A stretch of DNA of 23,109 bases. Origin: Perkinsus olseni. Its lineage: Eukaryota > Perkinsozoa > Perkinsida. Shown here one piece after another: positions 19,380 to 23,109 of this stretch. The stretch is from NCBI GenBank assembly GCA_013115125.1, contig JABANN010000525.1:1-23109 (forward strand), in the 5' to 3' direction. Position 1 is the first letter of the stretch, and every line of letters begins with the position of its first letter. The notes under the pieces were generated by a model that had not been told where the DNA came from, did no database searches, and worked only from the letters and a program-made list of their open reading frames with translations. The position numbers were made by a program, and so were the translations under genes.

Positions 19380-22300
19380 ATGCCATCGGCTGCTTCTAGA
19401 GGGGTGGGTGGAGCTAAGGAGACGAACCCTCTACTGAAGGATCTCCCTAAGGATACGGCAAAGACTTGGGAAATCGATATTGTACTAGTCACAGTAATGC
19501 AGAGGTTCATGAGCTGCCGTGATGTTAGGTGGAGTGTCTGGAGAAGCTCAAGGTAGAGCTGTTCGACGATGACGACAATGAGGAAGGTATTAGGTTGAGG
19601 GAAGTGTCGATTCATAGTCAGTTCCCTGATTAGAGGGAAATGAAAACTCACACCCCATCAACTTCGCCCAAGCTGCCATTGGCCTGTATCATAGCGCTAC
19701 TGTGTATGCGAGGAAGGTAAGAAGCAAGGGGCAGATGATTCAGCGGTGAGTTGTTAGTTGTTATCATCAGATTGATAGTCTGTATCTCAAAATGTATGAG
19801 ACGATGGAACTGCTTGGTCGCGGAGTTGGGCAGAAAGAGCGGAGGAAGAATGCCAGGGAGGCCCGGAAAATTCGTACGTTCGCTGCGGCTGTATATACCA
19901 CCAGTGTTGTTGTTGTTCTGGCCGGCGAAGTATTATTGATTCCGTCATCTGGTCACCGGAACTGATACCGCTTACTTACATTCAGGAAAAAAGTTGGGTA
20001 TCTTCGATGATGGTGATGGGTGTGAACTGCTGGACTCTAAGATCACCCGAGCGCCTGAAAGCCAACTAAATATCTTGAAGGCTGCTGGTGGTGGTGGTCA
20101 CAAGATATCGACAAACCGCAGCTTTGTACATCGAGTACCGCTTTTCTTGGTGGGACAACTTCGACCCAAAGACACGATCAGATGGTGCCATCCCAGGTAC
20201 CGCGAGAAGAAGGCGATCGCAAAAGGCCAGAGTACAAGGTCAGCTCCTGTACTATGCTGGCTATGATATCACGCTGGTAGCAGCCCCATCTGCCATAAGG
20301 TACGGTGAATCCCTACAACATGGCCGTGCTCTTGCCGGATTTAGAAGGCAGATGTTATACTAATCAAGAGGAGTATTGCCTACTACAGGAGAGCTCCGGT
20401 AAGGTTCACCAACAGCTACCTCTCATACCCCATGCATACTCAGGGAATCCTCATGATGGAGCTGAAGATGCAGCACCTCTACCACCACCTCCGACCCAGA
20501 ACATTATCGAGGATCCAGGTGTGGCCCCTTCTGTTGTGGATGATAGCCCGGAGGCAGATGACGGAGGAGCACAGGAGGACCATTCCCTCATTGTGGACTC
20601 AATTCACGTTGGTTGGCCTCTGTTCAGCATTGGGTTAGTTATCGCCCCTATACCAGGACGACGCATCCCTTCCTGATCATGATGAATATGACACTGCTAG
20701 GAATGATGCGGACATGGCGCCAGCCGAGGTTGACGAGACGGCGGGAGCTGCTCCTGGTGCTGCCGATGCTGATACTACTGCCCTTGATTGTGAGTACTCC
20801 TTCTTGATTCATCATATTGTCTTATGTTATCAGCATCCGCCAATCCAACAGCGCAGGGTGATTTCAGTGTAGCGAATGGGAACTCCACGGCAGTAGAGGA
20901 AGACGACGATGATGACGACGAGGTACGTTACTGGCGACCCGAATGGACTTCCCGCATTTGTCTTTCAGGGGCAGTGGACTCTTCTAGACCCTTTTGTGAA
21001 CCCTGGGAACAAGCCACAGAAGTAACCCTCGCAACCTACTGCCGGGATTGTTGGCACCCTCCTTTCCGTTTTTGGTGGTAGGGCCATGAAGATCGGCCGA
21101 GTTGGCAAACCTACTCCCGTCAAGACACATACTGTACACAGCATTAAACTGTCAACTGGACGTAAGAGGTCTTTCTTTCCTCGTCACGGTACTGTAATGA
21201 TGTTAGGAAGGGCGGCCATGAACTTGGACATTGCGGAAGATTCAATCCTACCTACCACTACTGAGAAGCCAGCTTTGGTTTGGCAGACCATGGGAGAATA
21301 CCCTGAAGCCAGTAGTATAGAGAATAAGCTCGCACAACAGGCAATAAAAAAGGCATGGATGCCATCGGTAGCATACATCACTTGAAGGCAGGTATCGAAA
21401 CATCGTAAAGAGTCCAGAAAGGTTGTAAGGCAGTGGAATGAGCGAGCATCCATACAGCGCCTCGAGGCTCTCCATTTACTCAAGGCTACTCGGAATGTGA
21501 GGGCCTTTCGATGGCGGAGCTCTCCGAAAGTAGACTCTCTATCATTAGGTGGTCACAGAAGCAGAAAGGAGAGAGGAGAAGCCACCGCCCAGAATGGATG
21601 AAGGAGGGGAGTCATCTGGTAGGACAGTGTTCATCTTTGGCGGGAGATGTGGTACTCCATTCAGACTCCGATGATGCTAACGAGGATCAGCTGCATGTAG
21701 CAGATCGGCGAAGCGTGGTCTCTGCCCGTTCGGTGGGAATCGTGTCTCCGTCCAGTCCTCATTGAATATTCCATCTCTATCAGCCGGGGCTCAGCCCAGC
21801 CCCTCACGGAGGGGATCCCTCCAGACTGTCACTGGGTAGCATCGACGCTAATAATACTAGTGCTGAGTATTCGGCAATGCTTCCTGTAAGGAGAGGGGAT
21901 GAAGGAGGCGATCCAGTACTAGGAACTGGTAACACTATGAACGAGAGGGGATACTGTTCTCTTAGCCATTAGTATCAGGGTCGGCAGCCCGGGCTGATAT
22001 TGCTAAGGAAGCTCAGTTCAGGGACTTGCTCAGACGACAGGAAGAATATGCTAGCGTATGCCACGGTTATGGGTTCCGATGAAGATAATGAATGCGCATG
22101 TCACTGTCTTTAGATCATCCAGAAATACTTATTGAAGGAGTTCCAGGCAGGGAATGATGGCGCTGATGGGCCCAACAGCCCCGGTGAAGCGTGAGATAAA
22201 TGCTTATCTTGTTAGAACACTGTGATCATGCTGGCTATGTTTCTCAGTCGCACGGGCGTAGATCTCCTGAATCGTGATTTGGAACGCAATGCCCAGAATA

Positions 22301-23107
22301 TCTACGCCAAGGTTCGCAAATGGCAAGACCAGGTGAGATGTAGCCAAGTGAGAATTGGCGTATGAGTTGGTATGGTAGTGGTCAGGTGGAGCCCCTCCTC
22401 GAGGAGCAGGATAATAGACCCCCCTTTACTCTAGAGTCCTATACTAAGTAATTGGACGTTGTGGGAGGTGTGCTGAGTGATTCATTCAGGGATGTTATTG
22501 AGAAGGTGAAAACATCGAATGAGAGGATTGCGGAGAGCCAGGCGGTATGATAGACGGCGCTACTAATGGCAGCCTTAGTGATAGTTACACTTTTCTTACC
22601 AGGTATCGAGAACGCAGCGACCACGACAAGACGATGAGGATACTCCCATGCTTGGTGATGACGATGATGATGATTCCCCTCCACCAACAACTCTGGATGA
22701 TATTCTACAAGGAGAGCCTGCCTGGAATGTTGGGAGGTACTCATATACCGCACCGTGTACCGATATCACTCAACTTCCTCATCTAGGTTATTCTTATCAG
22801 CTTTGATTCTCACTAATAATGGTAATATGGATATATTCGATAACCCTGGAAATAGTGTAGGCTAAGAGTACACCCCTCCACATGTTCAATCTCCTTGCTG
22901 CAGGCCGAATCTCCTGGAAGCCCTGGTACCGATGAAGATGGTGCAGCCTCGGCTGTGCCTAACGACACCCAAGAGGATGCCGATGCTAGTCAACTAAGCG
23001 TACAGGAGCGAAGAAGGAAGAAGAGAGACAGGAAGAAGTACAGACCGTGCATTTTCGATAAGCAAAACAGAAATTTTATCAGTTCTTCGCTATTAATCTA
23101 CGTATGA
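19380..23107 (+). CDS. NCAPH2: Condensin II subunit CAP-H2 (kleisin)
   Basis: CAP-H2 is the kleisin that links the SMC2-SMC4 heads and carries the HEAT subunits of condensin II. The N-terminal block KDTAKTWEIDIVECLEKL, then INFAQAAIGLYHSATVYARK and IDSLYLKMYETMELLG aligns with human LTKNWEVDVAAQLGEYL, FIEAALLIQGSACVYSKK and VEYLYSLVYQALDFI. Downstream, WTLLDPF, NIYAKVRKWQDQ joined to VEPLLEEQD, and LDDILQGEPAWNVGR joined to LFLSALILTNNG match SLDPF, TELSQRIRDWEDTVQPLLQEQE and the winged helix (ELVAGQPAFEVCRSMLASLQLAN). Resolved exons: 19380-19481, 19529-19586, 19634-19716, 19771 onward; then about 20299-20607, 20657-20789, 20834-20922, 20969-21021, 21082-21367, 21422-21496, 21549-21618, 21665-21732, 21784-21928, 21979-22055, 22114-22190, 22248-22332, 22386-22447, 22490-22544, 22603-22736, 22787-22856 and 22904-23107. 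All phases agree. The tail is basic (RRRKKRDRKK) and stops two bases before the window end; a further exon is possible. Confidence 0.9.
19872..20304 (+). other. Unresolved middle exons of CAP-H2
   Basis: After KERRKNAREARKIR the frame changes more than once before VNPYNMAVLLPDLEGRCY (20305 onward), which again fits the family (human GEVLASRKDFRMNTC). Candidate introns are 19936-19991 (56 nt), a 49-nt piece starting at GTGATGGG and ending GAAAG, and a 51-nt piece from GTACTATG to CCATAAG ending at 20298. All three frames hold sizeable open stretches here, so I give no exact model. Confidence 0.5.
21162..21206 (+). other. Possible 45-nt open-frame intron in CAP-H2
   Basis: Starting GTAAGAGG and ending ATGTTAG, this stretch has a good donor, a pyrimidine-rich interior and an AG, is divisible by three and has no in-frame stop. 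Removal would join KLSTGR to RAAMNLDIAEDS. Unlike the two dynein cases, the family is too variable here to tell intron from coding sequence; the retained reading FFPRHGTV also looks plausible. Confidence 0.35.
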
Positions 23108-23109
23108 AT

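Noticed and set aside
19238-19651. 137-codon minus-strand open frame
   Set aside because: It overlaps the first CAP-H2 exons, whose splicing and family alignment are clear. Its own translation resembles no known protein.
19994-20266. A BRCT-like or membrane-protein reading in the middle of CAP-H2
   Set aside because: Phrases such as GDGCELLDS and a valine-rich run looked suggestive. They come from competing frames across short introns and lack the conserved residues of either type.
1-23109. Mobile elements, virus-like elements, tRNA or rRNA genes, CRISPR arrays
   Set aside because: I looked on both strands and found no reverse transcriptase, integrase, transposase or capsid-like frames, no terminal repeats, no tRNA-like cloverleaf and no regularly spaced repeats.

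Overview
The window comes from a compact protist nuclear genome. It holds parts of five protein-coding genes, all broken up by very short GT-AG introns. Most introns are about 42-66 nt, the clearest being 45-58 nt; a few are shorter or reach 128 nt. TAA, TAG and TGA all act as stops. Short introns, tight packing and divergent but full-length eukaryotic proteins suggest an alveolate, possibly a perkinsid; this taxonomic guess is low confidence. Gene models were built by eye: reading frames were joined where both intron phase and the known family sequence agreed.

Minus strand, read right to left. From 16553 to 1211 lies a nearly complete cytoplasmic dynein-1 heavy chain of about 4,450 codons in about 36 exons: tail, linker, AAA1-AAA4 with Walker motifs, stalk and microtubule-binding domain, AAA5 and most of AAA6. 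It stops about 400 residues before the usual end of the family. Only 69 nt further on, an SPX-domain protein begins (1141 to beyond position 1). It is in the same reading frame as the dynein end, with one TAA between them.

Plus strand, left to right. A 381-nt divergent intergenic region (16554-16934) separates dynein from a tepsin-like ENTH/VHS protein, an AP-4 vesicle accessory factor (16935-18509). It carries proline and alanine runs, the latter a pure (GCT)13. A small unrecognised two-exon gene (18659-18998) and a short stretch with an unassigned candidate exon follow. From 19380 to about 23107 lies a many-exon CAP-H2 gene, the kleisin of condensin II. Its N-terminal kleisin helix region and C-terminal winged-helix region are both recognisable.

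The genes do not form one pathway: motor transport, phosphate sensing, post-Golgi vesicle coats and chromosome condensation. I saw no rRNA, tRNA, CRISPR array, mobile element or virus-like element. The points most worth checking are the shortened dynein end joined so closely to an SPX gene, intron-sized insertions that leave the frame open, and the presence of condensin II and tepsin in this lineage.
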